A stretch of DNA of 62,241 nt from JAKFDK01 sp036676195. Lineage in GTDB: Bacteria > Bacillota > Sulfobacillia > Symbiobacteriales > ZC4RG38. The notes beneath the pieces were generated by a model. It saw only the letters and a program-made list of their open reading frames with translations, was not told the DNA's origin and ran no database searches. The first letter of the stretch is position 1; every line of letters starts with the position of its first letter. Below, piece by piece: positions 52,749 to 61,012 of the stretch. A program made the translations under genes and the position numbers. The stretch covers positions 1 to 62,241 of the forward strand of contig JAKFDK010000058.1 of NCBI GenBank assembly GCA_036676195.1, given 5' to 3'.

Positions 52749-54631
52749 GGGAGGAACGTAAGCAGCCGGGCCCCGGCGCCACGCAGGGCCGTGGCTTCAT
52801 GGGCGGAGGACCGGGTTTCGCCTTGCCTGTCAAGAAGGCCAAGGATTTTAAGGGCACCCTGAAAAGGCTGCTGCTCTACTTGCGGCCCCGCAAGCTGCAA
52901 CTGGTGACGATGCTGCTCACAGCCGTGCTCAGTACCGTTTTCAGCATCGTCAGCCCGAAGATCCTGGGGCAAGCGACCACGAAACTGTTCGAAGGGATCA
53001 TGCAAAAGCTCCGGCATGTGCCGGGGGCGCACGTGGACTTCGAGGCCATCTGGCACATCATCCTGCTCCTGGCCGGGCTGTACCTGATCAGTGCGCTGTT
53101 CGGCTATATCCAGCAATACATCATGGCCGGTGTGGCGCAGCAGGTCGTTTACCAGATGCGCAACGACGTGAATAACAAGCTGGCCCGGCTGCCGCTCAAG
53201 TACTTCGACTCCCGCCCTTACGGCGACATCCTGAGCCGGGTCACCAACGATGCCGACAACATCAGCAACACACTGCAGCAGAGCTTGACGCAGTTGATCA
53301 CAGCGCTCTGTTCTATCGTTGGCATTCTGGTCATGATGCTCACCATCAGCCCCTGGATGACGTTGATTGCGCTGGTCACGCTGCCGGTTTCGTTCCTGGT
53401 GACCGCACAGGTGGCCAAACACTCGCAGCAACACTTTAAAGACCAGCAGAAGTCCCTGGGTGAACTGAACGGCCATGTGGAAGAGATGTTCACCGGCCAT
53501 AAAATCGTGAAGGCGTTCGGCCATGAGGCCAAAGCCATCGCCGCCTTCGACGGCATTAATGATCGGCTCTACGATTCCGGCTGGAAAGCCCAGTTCATCT
53601 CCGGCATGACCTTTCCGCTCATGAGTTTCATCAGCAATCTCGGCTACGTGCTGGTGTGCGTGGTGGGCGGCATCTTCGTCACCAGGCAGCGGATCGCAAT
53701 CGGCGATGTGCAGGCGTTTATCCAGTACTCCCGGCAGTTTACGTGGCCCATTCTGCAGACGGCGAATATCGCCAACATTATTCAGTCCACCGTTGCTTCG
53801 GCCGAGCGCATCTTTGAGCTGCTGGATGAACTGGAGGAAGCCCCCGATCCCGCCGCCGCCAGGGTGATTCAGTTCCCCAGGGGCGAGGTCGGCTTTGAGC
53901 ACGTCCAGTTTGGCTACAAGGAAGACGCTCCGCTGATCGAGGACATGAATATCAACGTGAAGTCCGGGCAGACCATCGCCATTGTCGGCCCGACCGGTGC
54001 CGGCAAGACGACGCTGGTGAATCTGCTGATGCGGTTCTACGAAATCGGCGCCGGCCGCATCACCGTGGATGGCGTGGACATCCGGGACCTGACGCGTGGG
54101 GATCTGCGCCGCCTGTTCGGCATGGTGCTGCAGGACACATGGTTGTTTAATGGTACTATTCGGGATAACATCGCCTATGGCCGCGCCGGCGCCGGCGATG
54201 AAGACGTGTTGCGGGCGTCGAAGGCAGCCCACGCCGATCACTTTATCCGCACCCTGCCCGACGGGTATAACACCATCCTCAACGAGGAAGCGTCCAACAT
54301 CTCGCAGGGCCAGAAGCAGTTGCTGACCATCGCCCGGGCGATCCTGGCCGACCCGGCCATTCTCATCCTCGACGAGGCCACCAGCAGCGTGGACACCCGC
54401 ACCGAGGTCCAGATCCAGAGGGCCATGGCTGCCCTCATGCAGGACCGCACCAGCTTTGTGATTGCCCACCGGCTCTCTACCATCCGCGACGCTGACCTGA
54501 TTCTGGTCATGAACCACGGCCGGGTGATCGAGCAGGGTAACCACCACGAGCTGCTGGCTCGGGGCGGCTTCTACGCCGATCTGTACAAGAGCCAGTTCAC
54601 AGGGGCGAGTCTTCAGAACAAAGCGGTATAG
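52745..54631 (+). CDS. Heterodimeric ABC exporter subunit 2 (BmrD-like)
   Basis: 628 residues. A Gly/Pro-rich N-terminus precedes six membrane helices (about 40-340) and a nucleotide-binding domain with Walker A VGPTGAGKTT, a non-canonical signature ISQGQKQ and Walker B ILILDEATSSVD with the catalytic Glu. The altered signature (SQGQ for SGGQ) pairs with the Asp-containing site of the partner, so only one of two ATP sites should hydrolyse. The ATGA overlap with subunit 1 ensures equal translation. A terminator follows. Confidence 0.94.
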   Translation: MREERKQPGPGATQGRGFMGGGPGFALPVKKAKDFKGTLKRLLLYLRPRKLQLVTMLLTAVLSTVFSIVSPKILGQATTKLFEGIMQKLRHVPGAHVDFEAIWHIILLLAGLYLISALFGYIQQYIMAGVAQQVVYQMRNDVNNKLARLPLKYFDSRPYGDILSRVTNDADNISNTLQQSLTQLITALCSIVGILVMMLTISPWMTLIALVTLPVSFLVTAQVAKHSQQHFKDQQKSLGELNGHVEEMFTGHKIVKAFGHEAKAIAAFDGINDRLYDSGWKAQFISGMTFPLMSFISNLGYVLVCVVGGIFVTRQRIAIGDVQAFIQYSRQFTWPILQTANIANIIQSTVASAERIFELLDELEEAPDPAAARVIQFPRGEVGFEHVQFGYKEDAPLIEDMNINVKSGQTIAIVGPTGAGKTTLVNLLMRFYEIGAGRITVDGVDIRDLTRGDLRRLFGMVLQDTWLFNGTIRDNIAYGRAGAGDEDVLRASKAAHADHFIRTLPDGYNTILNEEASNISQGQKQLLTIARAILADPAILILDEATSSVDTRTEVQIQRAMAALMQDRTSFVIAHRLSTIRDADLILVMNHGRVIEQGNHHELLARGGFYADLYKSQFTGASLQNKAV

Positions 54632-54658
54632 GACTGCAGAATAAGGCATGCCTGAAGG

Positions 54659-54688
54659 CCCGGCACCCCGAGTGGGTGCCGGGTCTTG
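54659..54688 (+). terminator. Terminator after the exporter operon
   Basis: CCCGGCACCC (54659-54668) pairs perfectly with GGGTGCCGGG (54674-54683) around CGAGT, then TCTTG. The GC-rich stem with a short T-containing tail also faces the convergent coat-protein fragment. Confidence 0.75.
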
Positions 54689-54702
54689 TGTAGTGGTCAG
54701 GA

Positions 54703-54990
54703 TCAGGCCTGGGCGCCGGCCGGAACCGGTGCACCCTGCAGCATGGGCTGAATCTGCCCCATCAGCGCCTGGATGTCCTCCGGGCGGGCTGGCGGCGGCA
54801 CGTACCAGCCCCGCTGTTCCATGATCCGGCTCAGTTCGGCCTGGTGGCGGATGGCATCCTGGCTGATCTGGCTCAGGGCCTCACGCAGCTGCGGCCTGGA
54901 GGCCTCGGTGGCCGACTTGGCGCAACTGGTGGCGCAGTGCTTCAGGCAGTCGTTGACCTGGGTGTCCGGCGCCTGGCGGAGGAAGAAACC
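54703..54990 (-). pseudogene. C-terminal fragment of a CotF-like spore coat protein
   Basis: Directly after the GNAT stop codon and in the same frame, about 95 codons encode PDTQVNDCLKHCATSC, QLREALSQISQDAIRHQAEL and MEQRGWYVPPPARPEDIQAL, typical of the coat F helical bundle (Cys-rich helix, H-x-ELS, GWY-P). There is no start codon and no ribosome site, so the 5' part has been deleted up to the GNAT stop. It is one of the few signs that the lineage forms spores. Confidence 0.7.
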
Positions 54991-55767
54991 TTAAGGCGTA
55001 TAAAAGCGGGAGTGGTAGACCGTGACAAAACCAAGTTTCTCATAAAACTGCTCCGGATACTCACCCGTGTCGGTCATCAGCGAAACCAGGCGATGGCCGG
55101 CCTGGTGGGCGTCCTGCACCGCCTGCGCCATCAGGGCGGTGGCCACGCCGCGACCCCGCATGCTTTCCAGGGTCGCCACTGCGTAAATGCCCGCTACCCC
55201 CGGGGGAGAGGTCAGCAGCAGGGTGACCCCGACCGGTTCACCGTTGATCCTGGCGATGTAGTAGCGGTGGTCCGGCCGGGAAACATTGCGGCGGTTGGTT
55301 TCCAGAAACCACGGCTCAAAGTCCGCCGGAGCATCGAACCCGGCAATTTGTGTGCGGGTGAACACCCGGATGTCATCCTCGCTCCGGGCAACCTGAATGC
55401 TGATTTCCGGAGACTGGGACGGGGACGGGTCCAACAGAGGGCCGGTCAGGAGCATGGTCGAGCGGGTGCCGGCCAGGCGATAGCCCGCGGCCTGCAGCCG
55501 CCCTTCCAGGTCGGCCGGTGCCGTCAGGGGCGTCACCTTGAAGCAGGGGGCAATGCCTCTCTCCGCATAAAAGCTCTCGACGGTCTGTTGCAACAGGGCC
55601 GTTGCGTGCGCCGCGTTAATGTTAATGGCGCAGTTCCAGAAGCAGACCTCTTTTTCGGGTGAAGTCAACAGCAGGGCCAGTTCGGTCGGCGTCTGTTCGC
55701 TGCGGTGCAGCACGTGAAAGGCGGTCTCGTTATCTTCCAAAGCCTGCACCGGGATCGCGTCGGGCAT
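54991..55767 (-). CDS. GNAT family N-acetyltransferase
   Basis: About 258 residues. The C-terminal half holds the GNAT core: ISIQVARSEDDIRVF, YYIARINGEPVGVTLLL, the acetyl-CoA loop ATLESMRGRGVATALM (R-G-R-G-V-A pattern), and FYEKLGFVTVYHSRFY. The N-terminal half may be a degenerate second GNAT fold. ATG 55767 is chosen because AAGGAGAG lies 9-10 nt upstream; ATG 55803 overlaps the MFS stop. It is last in the TldD/TldE/radical SAM operon, so it might acetylate a product or give self-protection. Confidence 0.87.
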   Translation of the reverse strand: MPDAIPVQALEDNETAFHVLHRSEQTPTELALLLTSPEKEVCFWNCAININAAHATALLQQTVESFYAERGIAPCFKVTPLTAPADLEGRLQAAGYRLAGTRSTMLLTGPLLDPSPSQSPEISIQVARSEDDIRVFTRTQIAGFDAPADFEPWFLETNRRNVSRPDHRYYIARINGEPVGVTLLLTSPPGVAGIYAVATLESMRGRGVATALMAQAVQDAHQAGHRLVSLMTDTGEYPEQFYEKLGFVTVYHSRFYTP

Positions 55768-55799
55768 AGGGTTCCATCTCTCCTTGTCAGCCGGCTTCT

Positions 55800-57047
55800 T
55801 CATGTATGGTTGGCCGCCCTGGCGGTAGTTTGGGGTTCACGCAGGGTCCGACTGGTGAGCCCAATGGCACCGGCGATGACCACCAACCCGCCCACCAGCA
55901 GAATGGAGTTGCGTATACCGACCAGCGGGAGAATCGTACCCACCAGCGCCGCCGCCAGCGGCAGCGTGGAACGGATAATCGTCCGTAAAATGCTGAAAAC
56001 ACGCCCCCGCAATTCCTCGGGAATGACCTGCATGCGCACTGTCTGCGCCCAGACATTCACCGGCGCAAAGAAGAAGCCGAAGAGAAACATCACGACCCCG
56101 GCGGTGACCAGGTTATGCGGAGCCAGCAGGCCGAGGAAGGCGCTGCCAGCCAGTACCAGGGCCACGGCGATCGACCGCCCCAGGGGAAAGTTCCACCTGA
56201 CCGCGCCCACCGCCACTGAACTGATCAGTTGGCCGAAGGAGTTGCTGGCGGTGAGAAAGCCAAAGCCCTGAGCGCCTTTGGTCAGCACCGTGTCCGAGTA
56301 GACCGGCAGCACCACGCCGAATGCTCCTGCCCCCATATTCACGACCATAAAAATCACAGTAATCATCAGGATCAACTTATTAGTGAAGATAAACTGAAAT
56401 GCCTTCAGGACGCTGACGCCGGCGCTTCCGGTCGCCGGCCTGGCCCCGGCCTCCGCCCGGTCCTGATTGGGCAGGCGAATGCCCAGCAGGCAGACCACCA
56501 GGAACAGGTAGGTCACAGCGTCGATGGCCAGCACGTAAGGGGCTCCGATCAGGCCCACCAGAATGCCGCCCAGGGCACGGCCGAAGATGTCGCTCATCGA
56601 CCAACTGATCGATTCCAGGGCGTTGGCGGTATTTAGCTTGTCCGCGGGCACCAGTGCCGGGATCAAGGCCGGGCCGCCGGCGAGGCTGATCATCATCAGG
56701 CCGCCGAAGATAGCCGCCACGGTGTACAGGTGCCAGATTTGCAGCAACTGCAGGTGGTACAGGATCGGGACCACCGCCATGATGACACAGCGGGCGATGT
56801 TATCAATGACCATCATGCGCTTACGACCATACCGGTCCAGCAGCACACCGGCGACGAGCCCGCCGAGGATCGTCGGGGCGGTGTAGAACACCAGGAGCAG
56901 GCCGGTGGCTGCCGTGGATCCGGTCAGCTTGTACACGAGCCACACCAGCGCGATCCAGGTCAGACCGTCACCGAGCTGGGATACCGTAAACCCCAACCAG
57001 AGCAGTAAATAATTCCGGTTCGTCAGAACGCTCCAATACTGGCGCAT
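55800..57047 (-). CDS. MFS exporter (EntS/DUF894-like)
   Basis: About 415 residues with 12 predicted membrane helices. The loop 2-3 motif GVLLDRYGRKRMM and the second-half EELRGRVFSI are typical of the enterobactin/macrolide exporter group. It probably exports a small product or peptide across the membrane by proton antiport. ATG 57047 is preferred (AAAGGCGGG upstream), 30 bp after the TldE-like gene; ATG 57080 would overlap it. Position in the operon suggests it exports the pathway's product. Confidence 0.9.
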   Translation of the reverse strand: MRQYWSVLTNRNYLLLWLGFTVSQLGDGLTWIALVWLVYKLTGSTAATGLLLVFYTAPTILGGLVAGVLLDRYGRKRMMVIDNIARCVIMAVVPILYHLQLLQIWHLYTVAAIFGGLMMISLAGGPALIPALVPADKLNTANALESISWSMSDIFGRALGGILVGLIGAPYVLAIDAVTYLFLVVCLLGIRLPNQDRAEAGARPATGSAGVSVLKAFQFIFTNKLILMITVIFMVVNMGAGAFGVVLPVYSDTVLTKGAQGFGFLTASNSFGQLISSVAVGAVRWNFPLGRSIAVALVLAGSAFLGLLAPHNLVTAGVVMFLFGFFFAPVNVWAQTVRMQVIPEELRGRVFSILRTIIRSTLPLAAALVGTILPLVGIRNSILLVGGLVVIAGAIGLTSRTLREPQTTARAANHT

Positions 57048-57076
57048 ATGACCCGCCTTTCGTTTGGAAACCGTTT

Positions 57077-58372
57077 TCAACTGGATCTGAGCCGGATGCC
57101 ATGCAGCAGAAGGGGTGGAGCGAACCCGACTCGTCGTGGGTGGACGTTATCGTACAGATTACCGGGCTCGCAGCCATCACCAATGGCCTGCAGATGATCC
57201 CGCAAGAGGTCATAAATGTTCCCGGTCATAGAGACGTTTTTGATCGCCCCGGTGATTTTGCCATTGACCACCCGCCAGCTACGCCGGAGGTTGAAGGAAA
57301 ACTCCCCCTGCGGAATGTTGCCTTCATCGGTGCCAAACGTACTGGCGATGATCACCCCGTTTTCGATGGCGGCTACCATTGCATCCGGGCGATCGGCCCC
57401 GGGCCGGAGCAGCAGGTTTGTGGCCTGGGGATTGGGGGCTACGGCGATGCCGCCACCGTTGGCATTGCACTTGTACCCGTTGCCCGCCCTGGCGCCGCTG
57501 CCGGCGGTCAGGAGATCGCCCAGGCAGCCCGCCAGCCGGCCCGTGTCTACCAGCGTGCGGGTGGCGGTCGGTACGCCTTCGTCATCGAAGGGCCGGGAGT
57601 GGTAGCCCAGGGGTACCAGGGGATCGTCCACGATGTGAAGGCGGGGGTCGAAGATGACCTGCCCCGGCCGCTGTCCCAAAGGGGAGAGCCCGGCCATGAC
57701 TGCGTCTGCACGCACGCCTTCCACCAGCCGCTGTAACAGGGAAAGCACCACCGGGGGCTCCAGGTAAACCTGGCAGTTCCCCGTTTCCGGCGGCTCAACC
57801 ACAGCCGCAGCCTGCAGCCGGTTCCCCAGCCGGGCCACCTGCTCCTCGGTCAGGGGTTGGAAGTGGCAGCTTGCCGCCACCACATCCTCACCGATACCGA
57901 CCAGGTAGCCGGTCCGCCGGAACGACACCTGCAGCCCGGAGGAATTGGCAATGCGGGTTCGCTCCCTGGTGGCTTGCACCCAGACTGTGAAGGGGGTGGC
58001 AGGCGCAACGCCCACCAGCGCGGTCCGCAGGTCCATGGCCTGCGCGGCCACATCGGACAGCGAGAACCCGTCAACCTGCGGATCGTACGTGGTCACCTGG
58101 GGACAGACGGCCGGGGCGGGGAACCGGCCGCACCACGGGTGGCCCAGTTCCTGAACGACATGGGCCGGTGGCAGTGCCGGCAGGGCGCCGGAGGCCGACG
58201 TCAGGTATACACGGCCACCGGCCACCACTCGCAGGGCGGTGTCGCGCTGCAGCGCGGCCCGGACCGCCAGCCGGCCCGAGGAGGACGCCGAGCCGTGCAG
58301 GGTCTGGATTTCACAACTGTAGACCTCGGCCTGGTCGAACTGCTGACTGGCCTTGCGCAGCAAGCGTTCCAT
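57077..58372 (-). CDS. pmbA: TldE/PmbA-family protein
   Basis: 431 residues. The TldD/PmbA fold is shown by TRERTRIANSSGLQVSFRRT, VIFDPRLHIVDDPLVPLGYH, RPFDDEGVPTATRTLVD and a C-terminal FSFNLRRSWRVVNGKITGAI. It has no HExxxH zinc motif, as expected for the non-catalytic partner of TldD. The pair forms a peptidase that digests or matures unfolded and ribosomally made peptides, e.g. microcin B17. ATG 58372 overlaps the TldD stop (TGATG), so the two are coupled. Confidence 0.9.
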   Translation of the reverse strand: MERLLRKASQQFDQAEVYSCEIQTLHGSASSSGRLAVRAALQRDTALRVVAGGRVYLTSASGALPALPPAHVVQELGHPWCGRFPAPAVCPQVTTYDPQVDGFSLSDVAAQAMDLRTALVGVAPATPFTVWVQATRERTRIANSSGLQVSFRRTGYLVGIGEDVVAASCHFQPLTEEQVARLGNRLQAAAVVEPPETGNCQVYLEPPVVLSLLQRLVEGVRADAVMAGLSPLGQRPGQVIFDPRLHIVDDPLVPLGYHSRPFDDEGVPTATRTLVDTGRLAGCLGDLLTAGSGARAGNGYKCNANGGGIAVAPNPQATNLLLRPGADRPDAMVAAIENGVIIASTFGTDEGNIPQGEFSFNLRRSWRVVNGKITGAIKNVSMTGNIYDLLRDHLQAIGDGCEPGNLYDNVHPRRVGFAPPLLLHGIRLRSS

Positions 58373-59742
58373 CAGGCGGTCCCCCCCATCCATAGCTCAT
58401 CGACCTTGAGGTAGGGGCAGCCCCGGCCTGAGTTCAGAATGAACTGCCCGTTCTTGCCGCAAATGGCCTTCCTGTTGACATGCACCTGGTTCCCTACCTG
58501 TGACACATGCTTGAGGGTTTTCAGACTTCCTTTCAGGTAAATGCCGCGGACAAGGTCAGGCAGGATCTGGCCGTTGCGAATCACGTGACCGTAAGCCGCT
58601 TCGATGCTGAACCGGGTGGCTACTGTCTGGGCGGTGAGGCCATCGGCCACCAGAAATCCGTTCTGAATCGAGGCGAGCATCGCTTCCAGGCTGGATGTTC
58701 CGGGCAGGAGCAAGATGTTGGACATCCGCGGCAACGGGGAGTCACAGGGGCCGGCGGCCCGGCCGTTACCGGTGGCGGACTCCCCCAGTTCGGCGGCCGT
58801 TTCCAGGGAGTGGAGCCGGCCGGTGAAGATCCCCTGGGAGACAAGCACCGTCCGTTGCCCGGGCACGCCCTCGTCGTCATAGGTGTAGCTGCCGGGGCCG
58901 TCCGCCAGGGTGGCGTCATCCACCACCGTCAGCAGTTCGCTGCCGATTCTGACCCGCCCGGGCCGCACGTGCTCCAGGGCCGCCGGGTCGTCGATCAGCA
59001 GATCGGCTTCGCAGAAATGGCCGAGGCCTTCGTGAATCAGCAAGTCGGCCACCGTGGGGTGCAGGACCACCGGGAACAGACCCGACGGCGGGGACTGGGC
59101 CCGTAGCAGCCCTGGTACCAGCCGTGCCTTTTCCTCTGCCCAGGGCAGCCAGTCTTCTTCACCGCCCAGGGTGCCGTTGCCGCCCAGGGACAGGGGCCAG
59201 ACCAGCTTCTGACCGGCACCTTCGGCACTCAACCAACCGCTCAGGTTATAAAATTGCTGCCGGCAGGCGATGGCGGTGCCCCGCGAGTTATGAAAGTGTT
59301 TCAGCACGGTGATTTCCTGGTACTTGAGTGCCGCACCTGTCACCCCGGGAGAACGGCACAGCAGGGTCCCCAGGCGGGCCAGGTTCCGCGACTGTTCCTC
59401 GGTCGCCGGCTGCATGTCGGCACCCTCATCCGGGGCGGCGGCCAGATCGTGTACAGGCGGCACCTGCGCAAACGCAGTCAGGCGTACGCGCGGACCGGTG
59501 ATCGCCGCGCCGGTCCGCGCCAACCGTTGAATCCGGGGCAGGTCACCCATTGCTGAGAAGCTGCAGGTGCCCATGGCGCCACCCTTCAGCAGGCGGTAAA
59601 GGCCCCCGCACGGGTAATGCCAGGCGGCGCTGACGCCGGTGCCAGGGGTCCAGTCCAGGGTGAGCACCCGCCGCTGTTCATACCGGAGATCGGCGTAATC
59701 ACCGCCGGCCCCGAGGCAAGCTTCCTGGAGTTTTGTGTACAT
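58372..59742 (-). CDS. tldD: TldD-family zinc metallopeptidase
   Basis: 456 residues. The zinc motif HEGLGH is at 237-242, within LLIHEGLGHFCEADLL, and the family turn SYTYDDEGVPGQRTVL follows near 288-303; a Cys-bearing C-terminal region (GRGCPYLKVDELWM) supplies a possible further ligand. Paired with the TldE-like protein it should form a peptidase with a buried chamber that trims unfolded peptides. ATG 59742 has AAAGGG upstream and lies 8 bp after the LysA-like gene, placing peptide processing directly in this operon. Confidence 0.93.
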   Translation of the reverse strand: MYTKLQEACLGAGGDYADLRYEQRRVLTLDWTPGTGVSAAWHYPCGGLYRLLKGGAMGTCSFSAMGDLPRIQRLARTGAAITGPRVRLTAFAQVPPVHDLAAAPDEGADMQPATEEQSRNLARLGTLLCRSPGVTGAALKYQEITVLKHFHNSRGTAIACRQQFYNLSGWLSAEGAGQKLVWPLSLGGNGTLGGEEDWLPWAEEKARLVPGLLRAQSPPSGLFPVVLHPTVADLLIHEGLGHFCEADLLIDDPAALEHVRPGRVRIGSELLTVVDDATLADGPGSYTYDDEGVPGQRTVLVSQGIFTGRLHSLETAAELGESATGNGRAAGPCDSPLPRMSNILLLPGTSSLEAMLASIQNGFLVADGLTAQTVATRFSIEAAYGHVIRNGQILPDLVRGIYLKGSLKTLKHVSQVGNQVHVNRKAICGKNGQFILNSGRGCPYLKVDELWMGGTA

Positions 59743-59750
59743 AGACCGGG

Positions 59751-60953
59751 CTACCCTTTCCGGTGGAGTGCTGCCTTGTCCAACCGCTGGATCGTTTCCC
59801 GCGGCCGCAGCATCTGAACCTGACCGTTTTCCACCAACACTTCGGCCGGACGCAGCCGTCCGAGGAAGTCGGTGATGACCGAAACGGAGTAGCCGCCGGC
59901 GTTGTGCAACACCAGCAGGTCCCCGGCTGTAACCTGCGGCAGGAAGCGATCTTTGGCCAGGTAGTCACGGGAGTAGGTGGTGTTGCCGCAGATACAGGCC
60001 GGCACCGCCTGCGGGGCTGCATGTTCCTTGTTCCAGACCGTGACCTCGTGGTAGGCATCCTCGTACAGCAGCGGCCGGGGGAAAATGCTCACTGTGGCGT
60101 CGGTACCGATATATGTCCGGTTCTCCCGGGACTTGACGTCCACAACCCGGGTCAGCAGGTAGCCGGAATCGGCAATCAACCAGCGACCGGGCTCCAGGAC
60201 CAGCTTGACCGGCCTGCCTGTTTCATGGGCGAAGGCTGTCATCAGACCGGCAATGGCGTGCTTGTACTCCGCGATGGGAAACTCGCCTTCGTTCAACCGG
60301 GAAGGAATCCCGAAGCCGCCCCCCAGGTCCACATACTCCAGGTCGGGGAAGTGGCGGGCCAGGCGCAGCACCTCGGCGGTGCCCTGAATGAAGGTTTGCA
60401 CGTTCATGATGTCGGTGCCCAGGTAGGCATGCACACCGTTGAGTTTGACCCCGCTCCTGGCGGCGATCTGTTTGGCGGCGGCGAACTCTGCCTCGAAGAT
60501 GCCAATGCGGCTTTCATGGCCGATGAACACGCCGCCGTGGTTGGCCGGCACCCGGAAGTCGAAGTTCACCCGTAAGCCCACGGCGCCCCCCGGATTGGCC
60601 CGGCAATAGGCATCCAGTTGGCCAAGGGAATCAACGTTCAGGGTGACGCCGGTGCGGATGACGGCTTCGAAATCGCTGTCATTCAGGTTGGTCCCGGTGA
60701 AAATGATCTCTTCCGGTGCGAACCCGACATCGAGCCCCAGGAACAGGTGCTTGGGTGAGTTGACGAACAGCTTGATGTGGTGGCGGAGAAAGAAATCCAG
60801 GATGCCCGGCGTGCTGTTACACATGGAAGCAAAGTGCACAGCCATGGGGCGATAGGGAATGTCCAGGATCGCACGGATCTTCTGGTGCATCTGATCGGCG
60901 TTGTAGACATAAAGCGGAGTCCCGTACTCCTTTGCCAACAAGCCGAAGTCCAT
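59751..60953 (-). CDS. LysA-like (fold-type III PLP) decarboxylase homologue lacking the PLP lysine
   Basis: 400 residues aligning end to end with diaminopimelate/ornithine decarboxylase-like proteins: YGTPLYVYNAD, NVDSLGQLDAY, LEYVDLGGGFGIPSRL, LVLEPGRWLIADSGYLL and HNAGGYSVSVITDFL. The segment VHFASMCNS aligns with VRFAQKACS of LysA, so the Schiff-base Lys is Met44. The C-E-S-G-D catalytic Cys position reads T in GNTTYSRDYL. It is therefore unlikely to be a normal PLP decarboxylase; it may bind a ligand or peptide, or use an altered reaction. It lies between a radical SAM gene and tldD. ATG 60953 with AAAGGGG upstream. Confidence 0.82.
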   Translation of the reverse strand: MDFGLLAKEYGTPLYVYNADQMHQKIRAILDIPYRPMAVHFASMCNSTPGILDFFLRHHIKLFVNSPKHLFLGLDVGFAPEEIIFTGTNLNDSDFEAVIRTGVTLNVDSLGQLDAYCRANPGGAVGLRVNFDFRVPANHGGVFIGHESRIGIFEAEFAAAKQIAARSGVKLNGVHAYLGTDIMNVQTFIQGTAEVLRLARHFPDLEYVDLGGGFGIPSRLNEGEFPIAEYKHAIAGLMTAFAHETGRPVKLVLEPGRWLIADSGYLLTRVVDVKSRENRTYIGTDATVSIFPRPLLYEDAYHEVTVWNKEHAAPQAVPACICGNTTYSRDYLAKDRFLPQVTAGDLLVLHNAGGYSVSVITDFLGRLRPAEVLVENGQVQMLRPRETIQRLDKAALHRKG

Positions 60954-61012
60954 TGCTCACACCCCTTTCCGAACCCCGATCCAGCCCAAGCCACACTGAA
61001 CAGGGACTGCAC

